A DNA stretch of 64,000 nt from Weissella confusa (GCF_004766315.1 NZ_PVSN01000026.1:1-64000); one strand, 5' to 3'. Positions 9,971 through 18,135 are shown, counted from the first letter of the stretch. The notes: a model not told the origin generated them from the sequence alone. Program-made: numbers and translations.

Positions 9971-11200
9971 ATGGGATTGTTTGATTTTTTTAAGAAAAAG
10001 CCTGAAACCCCAACTGTCAAAGTTGAAGTGTTGTACCCAAACACATGGGAAAATGGGGAAGCACCAGCTGAACCAACATCACTAGCGGCGGAAGTGTTGC
10101 AACCAACTGCTGGTCAAGCGGTTGAGATTGTGTTGCCGACGCATGAGAAGGTCGCACCTGTTGTGGCTGAACCAGAAGCTGAAACGGAAACAGTTGAACC
10201 GGTTGTAGAACCGGAAGAAGAAGTTGTCGCTGAATCTGAAGCACCAGTTGCCGAAGTAACTTCTGAAACGAACTTGGACGAAGGATTGACGAAGACGCGT
10301 AAGACTTGGTCAGAGCGTTGGAATGCCTTTATGGCCAACTTCCGTTCAGTCGACGAGGATTTCTTCGAAGATTTGGAAGAAACGTTGATTGGCGCTGACG
10401 TCGGTGCCGCGACGGCATTGCAATTGACCGATGAGTTGCGCGATGAAGTTAAGTTGAAGAACGCTAAGAGCAAGGCTGATATCTCACGTGTTATCGTTGA
10501 TAAGTTGGTCGAGCATTATCGTTCACAAGGTGTTAATGAAGATGCATCAATGCACTTTGCACCTGAAGGTCCAACGGTTATTTTGTTCGTTGGTGTTAAC
10601 GGTGTTGGTAAGACGACGACGATTGGTAAGATGTCAGCTCGCTACAAGGCTGAAGGCAAGAAGGTGTTGTTGGCAGCAGCGGATACGTTCCGTGCGGGAG
10701 CAACACAACAATTGCAAGCCTGGGGTGAGCGTAACGACATTCCGGTTGTCGCTGGTGAGCCGAATGCTGATCCGGCTTCAGTTGTGTACGATGGTGTGAA
10801 GACGGCCATTGAAACGAATGCCGATGTGCTATTCGTCGACACGGCTGGTCGTTTGCAAAATAACGTGAACTTGATGCAAGAGTTGGCTAAGATGAAGCGT
10901 ATTATCACGCGTGAGTTGCCAAACGAGCCACAAGAAGTCTTGTTGGCTTTGGATGCCACGACGGGTCAAAACGCTTTGCAACAAGCACGCTTGTTCAAGG
11001 ATTCAACTGACGTGACGGGAATTGTTTTGACTAAGTTGGATGGTACTGCCAAGGGTGGTATTATCTTGCCAATTCGAAACGAATTGCACTTGCCAGTTAA
11101 GTGGGTTGGACTTGGTGAACAAGTTGGTGACTTGCAACCATTCGACGCCGATGACTTTGCGAAGAGCTTGTTTGGTAGTTTGTTGGAGGATGAGAAGTAA
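9971..11200 (+). CDS. ftsY: Signal recognition particle receptor FtsY
   Basis: Membrane-associated SRP receptor GTPase that docks ribosome-SRP complexes at the Sec translocon. The 409 residues comprise a short basic start (FDFFKKKPE), a long acidic Glu/Val/Pro region (about 20-100) and the NG GTPase domain with [10 protein letters not shown] (about 208), DTFRAGA, DTAGR and TKLDG. Its stop overlaps the start of ylxM by one base. The partner SRP GTPase ffh follows, so receptor, regulator and SRP are made together. Confidence 0.97.
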   Translation: MGLFDFFKKKPETPTVKVEVLYPNTWENGEAPAEPTSLAAEVLQPTAGQAVEIVLPTHEKVAPVVAEPEAETETVEPVVEPEEEVVAESEAPVAEVTSETNLDEGLTKTRKTWSERWNAFMANFRSVDEDFFEDLEETLIGADVGAATALQLTDELRDEVKLKNAKSKADISRVIVDKLVEHYRSQGVNEDASMHFAPEGPTVILFVGVNGVGKTTTIGKMSARYKAEGKKVLLAAADTFRAGATQQLQAWGERNDIPVVAGEPNADPASVVYDGVKTAIETNADVLFVDTAGRLQNNVNLMQELAKMKRIITRELPNEPQEVLLALDATTGQNALQQARLFKDSTDVTGIVLTKLDGTAKGGIILPIRNELHLPVKWVGLGEQVGDLQPFDADDFAKSLFGSLLEDEK

Positions 11201-11541
11201 TGGAGCTAGAAAAAAACACGCGCTTGAATGCCTTGTTTGATTTCTATCAACCATTGCTGACGTCTAAGCAAAACGACTATTTGCAGTTGTACTACGCTGA
11301 CGATTATTCGCTGGGTGAGATTGCTGAAGAATTTGAGGTCTCACGTCAAGCCGTGTATGATAATCTAAAGCGCAGCACACAATTGCTGGAAGATTATGAA
11401 GCCAAGCTACACTTGTTTGCCGATTATCTTCAGCGCCAAGCTGCGGCCGAGCAATTAAACGGCTATATTCAAGAAAAGTATCCCAATGATGCTGAGCTAA
11501 CTCATTTAGCTGAGCGTTTGGTGACATTAGAAGAGGAGTAA
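11200..11541 (+). CDS. ylxM: YlxM-type SRP-associated HTH protein
   Basis: Small protein of 113 residues with a sigma-70 region-4-like helix-turn-helix ([20 protein letters not shown]). The family is found next to ffh in Gram-positives, where it modulates the SRP pathway. Its ATG overlaps the last base of the ftsY stop codon (TAATG), and ffh starts 3 bases after its stop, so translation is probably coupled. Identity rests on the HTH motif and on its position between ftsY and ffh. Confidence 0.92.
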   Translation: MELEKNTRLNALFDFYQPLLTSKQNDYLQLYYADDYSLGEIAEEFEVSRQAVYDNLKRSTQLLEDYEAKLHLFADYLQRQAAAEQLNGYIQEKYPNDAELTHLAERLVTLEEE

Positions 11542-11544
11542 ACC

Positions 11545-13008
11545 ATGGCCTTTGAAGGTTTGACGGAGCGATTGCAAAACGCCTTGAGCGGATTGCGTCG
11601 CAAGGGAAAGGTGACAGATGCGGACTTGCGCGAGACAATGCGCGAGATTCGTCTAGCATTGTTGGAAGCCGACGTTAACTTCACGGTTGTTAAGGACTTT
11701 GTTCGTAACGTCCGTGAGAAGGCGGCTGGTGCTAAGGTGTTGGAAGGGTTGAACCCTGCCCAACAAATTGTATCAATTGTTAATGATGAATTGACTGCCA
11801 TGATGGGTGAGTCAGATGTGCCATTGAACGTATCTGACAAGATTCCAACGGTTATCATGATGGTTGGTTTGCAAGGAGCTGGTAAGACGACTACGGCCGG
11901 AAAGCTAGCTTTGAAGTTGAAGAACGAGAAGAACGCACGTCCATTGATGATTGCAGCCGACGTTTACCGTCCCGCTGCCATTGATCAATTGAAGACGTTG
12001 GGTGAGCAAATTGATGTGCCTGTTTTTGAAATGGGAACAGACGCTGATCCACGTGACATCGTGCGCCAAGGTTTGGCCAAGGCGGCTGAATTGAAGTCAG
12101 ATTACGTCTTCATTGACGCGGCTGGTCGTTTGCAAATCGACGAAGCGTTGATGCAAGAGTTGGCTGACGTTAAGGAAATCGCTAACCCAGATGAAATCTT
12201 GTTGGTTGTCGATGCCATGACTGGACAAAACGCAGTGGAAACGGCTGAAGGCTTTAACGAGCGTTTGGACGTTACTGGTGTTGTTTTGACTAAGTTGGAT
12301 GGTGATACACGTGGTGGAGCGGCTTTGTCAATTCGTGCCGTTACGGGTAAGCCAATCAAGTTCGTCGGTCAAGGTGAGAAGATGGCTGATTTGGATGTCT
12401 TCTATCCAGATCGTATGGCTAGCCGTATCCTTGGTATGGGTGACTTGTTGACGTTGATTGAAAAGGCCCAAAAGGACTTTGACGAAAAGCAAGCAGCCGA
12501 GACAATGGAAAAGATGAAGTCAAACACGTTTGACTTTAACGACTTCATTGCCCAAATGGATCAAGTGCAAAACATGGGACCAATCGAAGACTTGTTGAAG
12601 ATGATTCCAGGTATGGCTAACAATCCAGCTTTGGCAAACGTGAAGGTTGACCCTAAGGATATGGCGCACATTAAGGCCATTGTGATGTCAATGACGCCTG
12701 CTGAGCGTGAGAACCCAGATTTGTTGAACCCATCACGTCGTCGTCGTTTGGCGGCTGGGGCTGGACGTCCAGTTGTTGAAGTTAACCGTTTGATCAAGCA
12801 ATTCAATGAGATGAAGAAGATGATGAGCGGTATGATGAACGGTAACATGGCCGGCATGGAACAAATGATGGGTGCCATGGGTGGCGGCATGCCAGGAATG
12901 CCAGGTGGAATGCCTGGTATGGGCGGTGGCCTAAAGGGCAAGATGGCAAACATGGCGATGAAGCAAATGGCTCGTCGTATTCAAAAGAACAAGAAGAAGC
13001 GTCGTTAA
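11545..13008 (+). CDS. ffh: Signal recognition particle protein Ffh
   Basis: GTPase that binds signal sequences and 4.5S/scRNA and delivers nascent membrane proteins to FtsY. The 487 residues contain the N domain, the G domain with GLQGAGKTTT near 108, DAAGR and TKLDGD, and from about residue 330 a Met-rich M domain. The M domain ends in a Gly/Met tail and a basic terminus (RRIQKNKKKRR). The SRP RNA gene itself was not seen in this window. Confidence 0.97.
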   Translation: MAFEGLTERLQNALSGLRRKGKVTDADLRETMREIRLALLEADVNFTVVKDFVRNVREKAAGAKVLEGLNPAQQIVSIVNDELTAMMGESDVPLNVSDKIPTVIMMVGLQGAGKTTTAGKLALKLKNEKNARPLMIAADVYRPAAIDQLKTLGEQIDVPVFEMGTDADPRDIVRQGLAKAAELKSDYVFIDAAGRLQIDEALMQELADVKEIANPDEILLVVDAMTGQNAVETAEGFNERLDVTGVVLTKLDGDTRGGAALSIRAVTGKPIKFVGQGEKMADLDVFYPDRMASRILGMGDLLTLIEKAQKDFDEKQAAETMEKMKSNTFDFNDFIAQMDQVQNMGPIEDLLKMIPGMANNPALANVKVDPKDMAHIKAIVMSMTPAERENPDLLNPSRRRRLAAGAGRPVVEVNRLIKQFNEMKKMMSGMMNGNMAGMEQMMGAMGGGMPGMPGGMPGMGGGLKGKMANMAMKQMARRIQKNKKKRR

Positions 13009-13010
13009 TT

Positions 13011-13148
13011 ATGGGTCGTTATTTACTAGATGATAAGACGAAAGCCATGAACGTAAAGTACCAATCTGAAAAGAAGGGTGCCGTTTCAAAGGCTGATAAG
13101 GTAGCAATGTTGCGTGAGCAAATGCTAGCTAAGAAGAATAAGAAGTAA
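13011..13148 (+). CDS. Small basic protein (45 aa) after ffh, function unknown
   Basis: An intact 45-codon frame starts with ATG 2 bases after the ffh stop and ends in a Lys-rich tail (MLAKKNKK), just before the operon terminator. There is no clear ribosome binding site, so translational coupling to ffh is likely. I do not recognise the family. The codon use matches the neighbouring genes, including frequent AAG and GCT, which supports a real gene. Whether it takes part in SRP function is unknown. Confidence 0.6.
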   Translation: MGRYLLDDKTKAMNVKYQSEKKGAVSKADKVAMLREQMLAKKNKK

Positions 13149-13155
13149 TCAATTA

Positions 13156-13184
13156 GGTCAGAGATTCCGTCTCTGACCTTTTTT
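13156..13184 (+). terminator. Terminator of rnc-ffh operon
   Basis: 9-bp stem GGTCAGAGA/TCTCTGACC around a 5-base loop, followed by six T. Confidence 0.92.
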
Positions 13185-13227
13185 GTCGGCGTTTTGTTCA
13201 GAGATTCGTTACAGTTTCATCCTGAAA

Positions 13228-13437
13228 ATATCGCACCTATCAGCGATACTATAAACATCGATCACCCGCTAGCGACGAAATAAACTCATGCGCATGGGTT
13301 TGTTTCACTTATTGTGATCACAATTTGCAAAAGGCTCAATTGTCGCGACGGTGATAATCGGGTCTTTTGTTTTAAAGAGATTTATCAGCAATCAACGATA
13401 CTTTTGGTACGGATTGCTGGTAAGTCTTTTATTTTTT
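13228..13437 (+). ncRNA. Candidate structured RNA/leader with its own intrinsic terminator
   Basis: This gene-free segment contains several mutually compatible helices. TATCGC/GCGATA is at 13229-13234 and 13243-13248. A closing helix ATCACC/GGTGAT (13261-13266, 13350-13355) continues into GCGAC/GTCGC (13272-13276, 13342-13346). Inside it are a 12-bp hairpin with a GCGC loop (13278-13289, 13294-13305, two G-U pairs) and the palindrome ATTGTGATCACAAT (13311-13324). It ends in a 15-bp hairpin (13379-13393, 13412-13426) followed by TTTTATTTTTT. The order junction-then-terminator resembles a riboswitch or attenuator, or a stand-alone small RNA. I cannot assign a known class or a clear promoter. 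Confidence 0.5.
13379..13437 (+). terminator. Strong intrinsic terminator ending the structured RNA
   Basis: A 15-bp stem with two G-U pairs and a CAGCAATC core is followed by TTTTATTTTTT. It lies about 130 bases before the next gene, so it ends or attenuates a transcript from upstream. Confidence 0.8.
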
Positions 13438-13450
13438 GAAAACGTTTTCA
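13437..13450. promoter_or_regulatory. Perfect cre box (CcpA operator)
   Basis: TGAAAACGTTTTCA is a perfect palindrome and fits the cre consensus TGNNANCGNTNNCA at every fixed position. Its first base is the last T of the preceding terminator tail. It lies about 115 bases before the small secreted-protein gene at 13565. Confidence 0.7.
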
Positions 13451-13564
13451 AAAATTCATAAATTAAGTGATTTACATTAACGCTTTAGAAAAGCAATCGT
13501 CGTTATCTAGTTGTAAACTAACTGTAATAAATAAAGTTAGGACATATCTAGGGGGAATACGATT

Positions 13565-13774
13565 ATGGAAACACGTGTCACACATGCTCGGCGTACGCGA
13601 ACAATTGCTACGGCGCTAGTCTTGTTGTTTGGTTTGTTGCTATTTGCTGGTGTTGTAACAGCGTTGGAAACAACTGCGATCGCTGCACAACAAAGTAGTG
13701 ATTTGGTTACATCTGAAGTATTAACGACTGTGTCGACCTCAGAAGTAACAGCTGAACCAGTTGTTGCAAAATAA
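13565..13774 (+). CDS. Small exported or membrane-anchored protein (69 aa), unknown
   Basis: Predicted 69-residue protein with a basic N terminus (ETRVTHARRTRT), one hydrophobic segment (about 14-35) and a short Ser/Thr/Val/Glu-rich tail. It looks like a signal peptide or anchor with a tiny outer part. ATG at 13565 is preceded by the good ribosome binding site AGGGGGA. Upstream lie a cre box and a structured RNA, and the gene has its own terminator. I recognise no family. Part of the hydrophobic segment resembles a type I signal peptide ending near AIAA. Confidence 0.6.
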   Translation: METRVTHARRTRTIATALVLLFGLLLFAGVVTALETTAIAAQQSSDLVTSEVLTTVSTSEVTAEPVVAK

Positions 13775-13781
13775 AAGCTAG

Positions 13782-13811
13782 ATAAGCTCAGGCGACTGAG
13801 CTTATTTTTTT
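13782..13811 (+). terminator. Terminator after the 69-aa gene
   Basis: 10-bp stem ATAAGCTCAG/CTGAGCTTAT with a GCGA loop, followed by T6. An alternative TTG start of the next gene falls inside its tail. Confidence 0.85.
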
Positions 13812-13827
13812 GAAATGGTACGTGCGT

Positions 13828-14343
13828 ATGAAACAAAAGATGCAATTGAAAGAAGCGAGTAAGTGGTTTAGTATGGGGCTACTTTTGGGGATAGTAGGCG
13901 TTGGACTGACGATTGGCGGGATTGAAATCAAAGAACGTCGCGCAGAGGCACAACGAGTAACTGTCGCCCATGACGAAAAAAAGACCTTGCCGATTAAGGT
14001 TGGTTCAGCGCAACCGCTAAAGTTGGCAGATACGGCTGTTAAAGTTGATCCAAACGTCCAGCATTTGACGATGGAACAACGTATTGCGCTAATGATGCTA
14101 TCTGCGGGCGCAACCGTGGCCGATGATACCAAGCTATATGCATCACCGCAGGGGAATGGTGAAACATGGCTGCTTGATAGTGACGGCAATAAACTCATTG
14201 TCTTAAAGTTTGTTGATGGTACGAAACGAACAGTAACCTTTATGGATGGTCGTACGGTGAATGTCGACTTGAATCAAGCCTATGCGTCGTTACATGCGAC
14301 ACAGGCGTATCGTGATTTAACTGATAATATTATCGTTGAATAG
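13828..14343 (+). CDS. Membrane-anchored hypothetical protein (171 aa)
   Basis: Protein with a short basic N terminus, one transmembrane segment (about residues 13-32) and an extracytoplasmic part. The outer part contains the helix LTMEQRIALMMLS and a beta-like segment rich in Thr and Gly. ATG at 13828 is chosen. The frame extends to a TTG at 13810, but that codon lies in the T-tail of the upstream terminator. No known family is recognised. It stands between the small exported protein and the ribosomal gene rpsP and may be transcribed by readthrough. Confidence 0.65.
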   Translation: MKQKMQLKEASKWFSMGLLLGIVGVGLTIGGIEIKERRAEAQRVTVAHDEKKTLPIKVGSAQPLKLADTAVKVDPNVQHLTMEQRIALMMLSAGATVADDTKLYASPQGNGETWLLDSDGNKLIVLKFVDGTKRTVTFMDGRTVNVDLNQAYASLHATQAYRDLTDNIIVE

Positions 14344-14419
14344 CCGAAAGTGGTTGTTTTCTATTTAAATTTTTCACAGAGTGCGCTAAAATATTAACTT
14401 ATTGCAAGTGAAGTAGCGC

Positions 14420-14493
14420 CTCGAGCCCGCTAAAACGTTGATTTTTGAAGAAATTTCAACGTGTAAAGGAAAAACACTTTACAGGCACTCGAG
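14420..14493 (+). promoter_or_regulatory. Possible three-way-junction leader upstream of rpsP
   Basis: CTCGAG at 14420-14425 can pair with CTCGAG at 14488-14493. Between them are two adjacent hairpins, ACGTTGA/TCAACGT (14435-14441, 14456-14462) and GTAAAG/CTTTAC (14463-14468, 14477-14482). Together they form a compact three-way junction. A weak promoter, TTTAAA-N17-TAAAAT (14364-14392), would place it in the 5' leader. A second -10, TATAAT at 14504, lies after it. A regulatory role is inference. Confidence 0.4.
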
Positions 14494-14503
14494 AAACTGT
14501 TAT

Positions 14504-14509
14504 TATAAT
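14504..14509 (+). promoter_or_regulatory. -10 box of rpsP promoter
   Basis: A perfect TATAAT lies 33 bases before the rpsP ATG. Its -35 is unclear; TTTACA at 14478 has a 20-base spacer. Confidence 0.5.
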
Positions 14510-14541
14510 TCTTGTAGAAAAACAACTGGAGGAAAATAAAC

Positions 14542-14814
14542 ATGGCTGTTAAGATTCGTTTGAAGCGCATGGGTTCAAAGAAGCGCCCATTCTACCGTGT
14601 GGTAGTTGCTGACTCACGTTCACCACGTGATGGTCGATTCATCGAAACTGTTGGTACGTACAACCCATTGGTTGAGCCTGCCGAAGTTAAGTTGAACGAA
14701 GAATTGGTATTGTCATGGTTGAACAACGGTGCTCAACCATCAGATACTGTTAAGAACTTGTTGTCTAACGCAGGCATCATGAAGAAGTTCCACGAAGCTA
14801 AGTTCTCAAAGTAA
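14542..14814 (+). CDS. rpsP: 30S ribosomal protein S16
   Basis: Assembly protein of the small ribosomal subunit, 90 residues, full length. The N terminus [33 protein letters not shown] is the conserved S16 start. The ribosome binding site GGAGG is well placed. It normally heads the operon rpsP-rimM-trmD-rplS; here a terminator follows it and unrelated genes separate it from rimM. Confidence 0.97.
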   Translation: MAVKIRLKRMGSKKRPFYRVVVADSRSPRDGRFIETVGTYNPLVEPAEVKLNEELVLSWLNNGAQPSDTVKNLLSNAGIMKKFHEAKFSK

Positions 14815-14841
14815 TTTGAGAGTTCAGTTTTGAACTTCTTA

Positions 14842-14875
14842 AAAGAGCTGATCCATTTGGGTCAGCTCTTTTTTC
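14842..14875 (+). terminator. Terminator of rpsP
   Basis: AGAGCTGA/TCAGCTCT stem around a 10-base loop, followed by a T-run. Confidence 0.88.
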
Positions 14876-14979
14876 ATATCTTAAAAATGTTTGGCAACCT
14901 CTGTTCAGCGTCTGCTATTTCCGTAGACTGTTTATTGGAACTAAAAAAATATCTTTTTTAAGATAATATCTGGGGATAT

Positions 14980-15783
14980 ATGGGTAAGCAGATTAAGGTT
15001 ATTGCATGGGCAGTTGTGGTGGTATTGCTAGCTGTTGTTGGTGGGTTCAAGTTTTTTGAACGTGTTGATAATGGTAACGTCGGTATTCGTTACGCCATTT
15101 CAGGGGGTGTGCGTGATAAGGCGTTGTCACAAGGGATTCGCTTTGCTGGGTTGGATTATGTGACACAATATCCAATTAAGACACAATCTATCAAGCAAAA
15201 GGTTGCGGTTGCCACTTCTGATGGAAAGAAGACGGATGTGAAGATTAGCTATTCATACCACGTAGATCCATCTAAGGCAGTTTCGATCTATAAGAAGTTT
15301 GGGTCAGCTAACATTCACACAATTGAAACTGGCTGGTTGGCACAAAAGTTGCAAAAGGCAGCTCGTGAGTCAATGGCACAATTCACGTTGTTGGAAGTCG
15401 TCGGAACGGATTCAACTAAGGCACAAGCAGGTATCTTGAAGGGCTTCCAAAAGTCAGCGGAACCTTATGGCTTTGTGATTGAAGACTTGTCATTCGGAAC
15501 GCCATCAATCGATGAGCAAACGCAAAAGTCAATTGATGACATTATCAAGGCTGGTCAAGACAACAAGAAGGCTGAACTGGAAGCCAAGACGAAGGAAACG
15601 CAAGCTAAGGCAGAAGCGGATGCTAAGATTACAGCTGCGAACGCTGAAGCCGAAGCGAATAACAAGATTAACGCGTCAATCAACGACCAAACGATTGCGT
15701 ACATGGAGGCACAAGCCCGCTTGAAGCACGGATGGGTCACGGTTCAAACGAACGATGCCATGGTTGATGCAACAGGTAACTAA
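14980..15783 (+). CDS. SPFH/band 7 (prohibitin-like) membrane protein
   Basis: Protein of 267 residues with one N-terminal transmembrane helix (about 5-27), an SPFH/band 7 domain (about 28-190) and a C-terminal Ala/Glu/Lys coiled coil (about 185-240). The family scaffolds membrane microdomains or protease complexes; the exact role here is unknown. The start ATG follows the weak site CTGGGGATAT. The 44-residue membrane protein starts 2 bases after its stop, so the two are probably one unit. It stands between rpsP and rimM, where most Firmicutes have nothing. Confidence 0.85.
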   Translation: MGKQIKVIAWAVVVVLLAVVGGFKFFERVDNGNVGIRYAISGGVRDKALSQGIRFAGLDYVTQYPIKTQSIKQKVAVATSDGKKTDVKISYSYHVDPSKAVSIYKKFGSANIHTIETGWLAQKLQKAARESMAQFTLLEVVGTDSTKAQAGILKGFQKSAEPYGFVIEDLSFGTPSIDEQTQKSIDDIIKAGQDNKKAELEAKTKETQAKAEADAKITAANAEAEANNKINASINDQTIAYMEAQARLKHGWVTVQTNDAMVDATGN

Positions 15784-15785
15784 CG

Positions 15786-15920
15786 ATGGGATTCTTTATT
15801 TTCAGGATTATTTTAGCGATTGCGATTATTGCGGCAGCCTATATGGGTTACAGGGCCTATGAAGCATACAAGCATGATCAAAACCAACAAGATAAGCACC
15901 ATCACGAAGATGACATATAG
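15786..15920 (+). CDS. Tiny single-pass membrane protein with His-rich tail (44 aa)
   Basis: A 44-codon frame starts 2 bases after the SPFH gene. It encodes one hydrophobic helix (FIFRIILAIAIIAAAYMGY) and a charged tail with DKHHHEDD. The tail could bind metal, but that is speculation. No strong ribosome binding site is seen, so coupling to the SPFH gene is likely. It may be a small partner of the SPFH protein. Confidence 0.55.
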   Translation: MGFFIFRIILAIAIIAAAYMGYRAYEAYKHDQNQQDKHHHEDDI

Positions 15921-15921
15921 T

Positions 15922-15958
15922 AAAAGCCCCGATGCAATTTTTTGCCATCGGGGCTTTT
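15922..15958. terminator. Bidirectional terminator
   Basis: 13-bp stem AAAAGCCCCGATG/CATCGGGGCTTTT between converging genes. A-run and T-run flanks allow termination in both directions. Confidence 0.9.
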
Positions 15959-15960
15959 GT

Positions 15961-16629
15961 TTACCATTCAGTTGTCGTGTCATTAAACGTATCAATGCGA
16001 AGTCCGTCTTCGTCAAGTTGCCAAGTGGTGACGGAACCATTTTCAGGTTCGACACCCTTGTATTCAGGACCGGCGAAACGGTTGGTTAGGTTGATCAACA
16101 AAATACCATGAACTACTAGCAAAACGTTGTCGCCATCTTTGTGAGTTTGGAGAAGCGTATCAAGACCATTGTTAATACGTGTCCAAAACATATTAGCATC
16201 TTCAGCATCACCAGCTGGGTCAGCCTCACGGAAAGCGTTCATTAGTTCGTTGCTATCCATGCTTTGAATCAAATCGCCGTACGTTGTATCCGCAGGCAAA
16301 CCAAGTACGTTGGCTAATTCATGACCAGCTTCAACACCAGATAGGCCGTCGAAAGAACCGAAGAATTGTTCACGGAAATCAGGTAATTCAACCAAATCTT
16401 GGCGGTCGCCAGTAAGATTAGCATCCATCACATAACGCGCCGTTTGTGCGGCACGGGCTAGGTCTGAAGAGTAGACACCGTCAAAGTGAACGTGACGCAG
16501 ACGCTCCCCAGCTGCCTGACCATCCGCAATCCCTTTTTCCGTTAGCGGTGCGTTGGTCCAGCCTTGCATACGACGATACTTGTTTAGATAAGTTTGGCCG
16601 TGACGAACCATATAGACGTTAATACTCAT
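15961..16629 (-). CDS. Histidine phosphatase (phosphoglycerate mutase family)
   Basis: Enzyme of 222 residues with the catalytic RHG motif at residues 9-11 (MVRHGQT) and the second His in LLVVHGILL. This is the histidine phosphatase superfamily, often annotated as GpmB or phosphoglycerate mutase; the substrate cannot be told from sequence and a broad phosphatase is likely. It is encoded on the strand opposite to the surrounding ribosomal and tRNA genes and shares the bidirectional terminator at 15922. Confidence 0.9.
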   Translation of the reverse strand: MSINVYMVRHGQTYLNKYRRMQGWTNAPLTEKGIADGQAAGERLRHVHFDGVYSSDLARAAQTARYVMDANLTGDRQDLVELPDFREQFFGSFDGLSGVEAGHELANVLGLPADTTYGDLIQSMDSNELMNAFREADPAGDAEDANMFWTRINNGLDTLLQTHKDGDNVLLVVHGILLINLTNRFAGPEYKGVEPENGSVTTWQLDEDGLRIDTFNDTTTEW

Positions 16630-16711
16630 AAATAATTATCCCCCGTTTGTATGCCTCTAGTTTAGCAAAGATGGCGGGATAATTCTTGTTTAGTTGGGAC
16701 AAAAATTAAGG

Positions 16712-16717
16712 TATACT
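16712..16717 (+). promoter_or_regulatory. -10 box of rimM-trmD promoter
   Basis: TATACT lies 77 bases before rimM. A TTGTTT at 16687 gives a 19-base spacer. This would give rimM-trmD its own promoter, consistent with separation from rpsP. Confidence 0.45.
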
Positions 16718-16793
16718 AGAAGTTAGCAAATTAACCGAAAACTTTACTGTAATGAGTAAAGATGAAACTAACAGTAAGAGGAAGACTGATATT

Positions 16794-17297
16794 ATGGCTT
16801 TGTACAAAGTAGGAACAATCGTTAATACACACGGTATCCGTGGTGAGGTCCGTGTGATTGCAACGACTGACTTTCCTGAAGAACGTTTCCAAAAGGGCAG
16901 CAAGCTAATCATTGATGGCAAGACACCAGTTGAAGTTGAGATTGCAACGGTTCGTAACCACAAGCAATTTGTCTTGTTGTCATTCAAGGATTTGCAAAAC
17001 ATTAACTTGGTCGAGCAATACAAGACGCACGACTTGATGGTGCCTGAAGAAGCGCTACAAGATTTGGCAGATGATGAATATTACTACCACGAAATCGTTG
17101 GTTTGGATGTCGTGGATAACGCAACCGGTAAGACACTTGGTAAGGTAGCTGAAATCATGGAACTACCAGCTAACGATGTTTGGGTTGTGAAGGCCAAGGG
17201 TCAAGATGATATTTTCTTGCCATACATTGAAAACGTTGTGACTGAAATTGATCTTGATGCAGGTGTTGCCAAGGTCAACATGCTTGAGGAAATTTAA
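16794..17297 (+). CDS. rimM: Ribosome maturation factor RimM
   Basis: Assists maturation of the 30S head and binds S19. The 167 residues have the RimM N domain ([18 protein letters not shown]) and a C-terminal PRC-barrel with [10 protein letters not shown] and [15 protein letters not shown] 16794 is chosen because AGAGGAAG lies just upstream and it gives the normal N terminus; the frame extends to an earlier ATG at 16752. trmD starts 2 bases after its stop. Confidence 0.95.
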   Translation: MALYKVGTIVNTHGIRGEVRVIATTDFPEERFQKGSKLIIDGKTPVEVEIATVRNHKQFVLLSFKDLQNINLVEQYKTHDLMVPEEALQDLADDEYYYHEIVGLDVVDNATGKTLGKVAEIMELPANDVWVVKAKGQDDIFLPYIENVVTEIDLDAGVAKVNMLEEI

Positions 17298-17299
17298 TC

Positions 17300-18037
17300 A
17301 TGCGCATTGATGTTTTGAGTTTATTCCCAAATATGTTTACGCCAATGCGTGAATCAATTATCGGTAAGACGATTGAGCGCGGCTTGGTGGATTTTAAGGT
17401 GACGGACTTCCGTGACTATACTGACAACAAACACAACAAGGTTGATGACGAAATTTATGGTGGTGGCCAAGGTATGTTGTTGATGCCACAGCCGATTTTC
17501 GACGCGATGGATGCCATTGAATCAGAAGCTGGTTCACGTGGCCGTGTTATTTTGATGGACCCAGCTGGTAAGACATTCAATCAAGAGATGGCTGAAGAAC
17601 TTGCTAAGGAAGACCATTTAACATTTATCGCTGGTCACTACGAAGGGTACGATGAACGTATTCGTGATTTGGTGACTGATGAAATTTCACTTGGTGACTT
17701 TGTGTTGACTGGTGGTGAACTTGGTGCGATGGTGGTTATCGATGCCACAGTTCGTTTGCTGGATGAAGCCTTGGGCGATCAAATGTCAGCCGTTGATGAT
17801 TCATTCTCAACTGGTTTGCTTGAGTATCCACAATACACGCGTCCGGCTGATTTCCGTGGTATGAAAGTACCTGATGCGTTGATGTCAGGTCACCACGCTA
17901 ATATTGCAAAGTGGAAGAAGAAGGAGGCCTTGCGCCGCACGTACCTTCGTCGCCCAGATTTGCTTGAAAACTACGACTTTACGAAGGAAGAGCGCCAATT
18001 GCTCAACGAAGTAAAGGACGAAGAATCGAATAAGTAG
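17300..18037 (+). CDS. trmD: tRNA (guanine-N1)-methyltransferase TrmD
   Basis: Methylates G37 of tRNAs using S-adenosylmethionine to prevent frameshifting. The 245 residues start [13 protein letters not shown] and contain the knot-forming SAM site ([22 protein letters not shown]). The tail has the usual RRPDLLENY pattern. It is tightly coupled to rimM and followed by a terminator. Confidence 0.97.
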   Translation: MRIDVLSLFPNMFTPMRESIIGKTIERGLVDFKVTDFRDYTDNKHNKVDDEIYGGGQGMLLMPQPIFDAMDAIESEAGSRGRVILMDPAGKTFNQEMAEELAKEDHLTFIAGHYEGYDERIRDLVTDEISLGDFVLTGGELGAMVVIDATVRLLDEALGDQMSAVDDSFSTGLLEYPQYTRPADFRGMKVPDALMSGHHANIAKWKKKEALRRTYLRRPDLLENYDFTKEERQLLNEVKDEESNK

Positions 18038-18056
18038 GATTAAGACTTGTTAAAGG

Positions 18057-18092
18057 ACACCAGAGATGATATTATTATTTCTGGTGTTTTAT
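18057..18092 (+). terminator. Terminator between trmD and rplS
   Basis: 8-bp stem ACACCAGA/TCTGGTGT (18057-18064, 18080-18087) followed by a short T-run. It could attenuate transcription into rplS. Confidence 0.65.
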
Positions 18093-18135
18093 TCACCAAA
18101 AAATAAACCCGATAATCCGCTGGCCAGGTGGTGAA
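18092..18135 (+). promoter_or_regulatory. Possible L19 leader structure
   Basis: TTCACC (18092-18097) can pair with GGTGAA (18130-18135) directly upstream of rplS. An L19 leader is known in Firmicutes, but I matched this only by position and helix, not by consensus. Confidence 0.3.

Noticed and set aside
13788-14198. Minus-strand frame opposite the 171-residue membrane protein gene
   Set aside because: It crosses a terminator, has no start signals, and codon use favours the plus strand.
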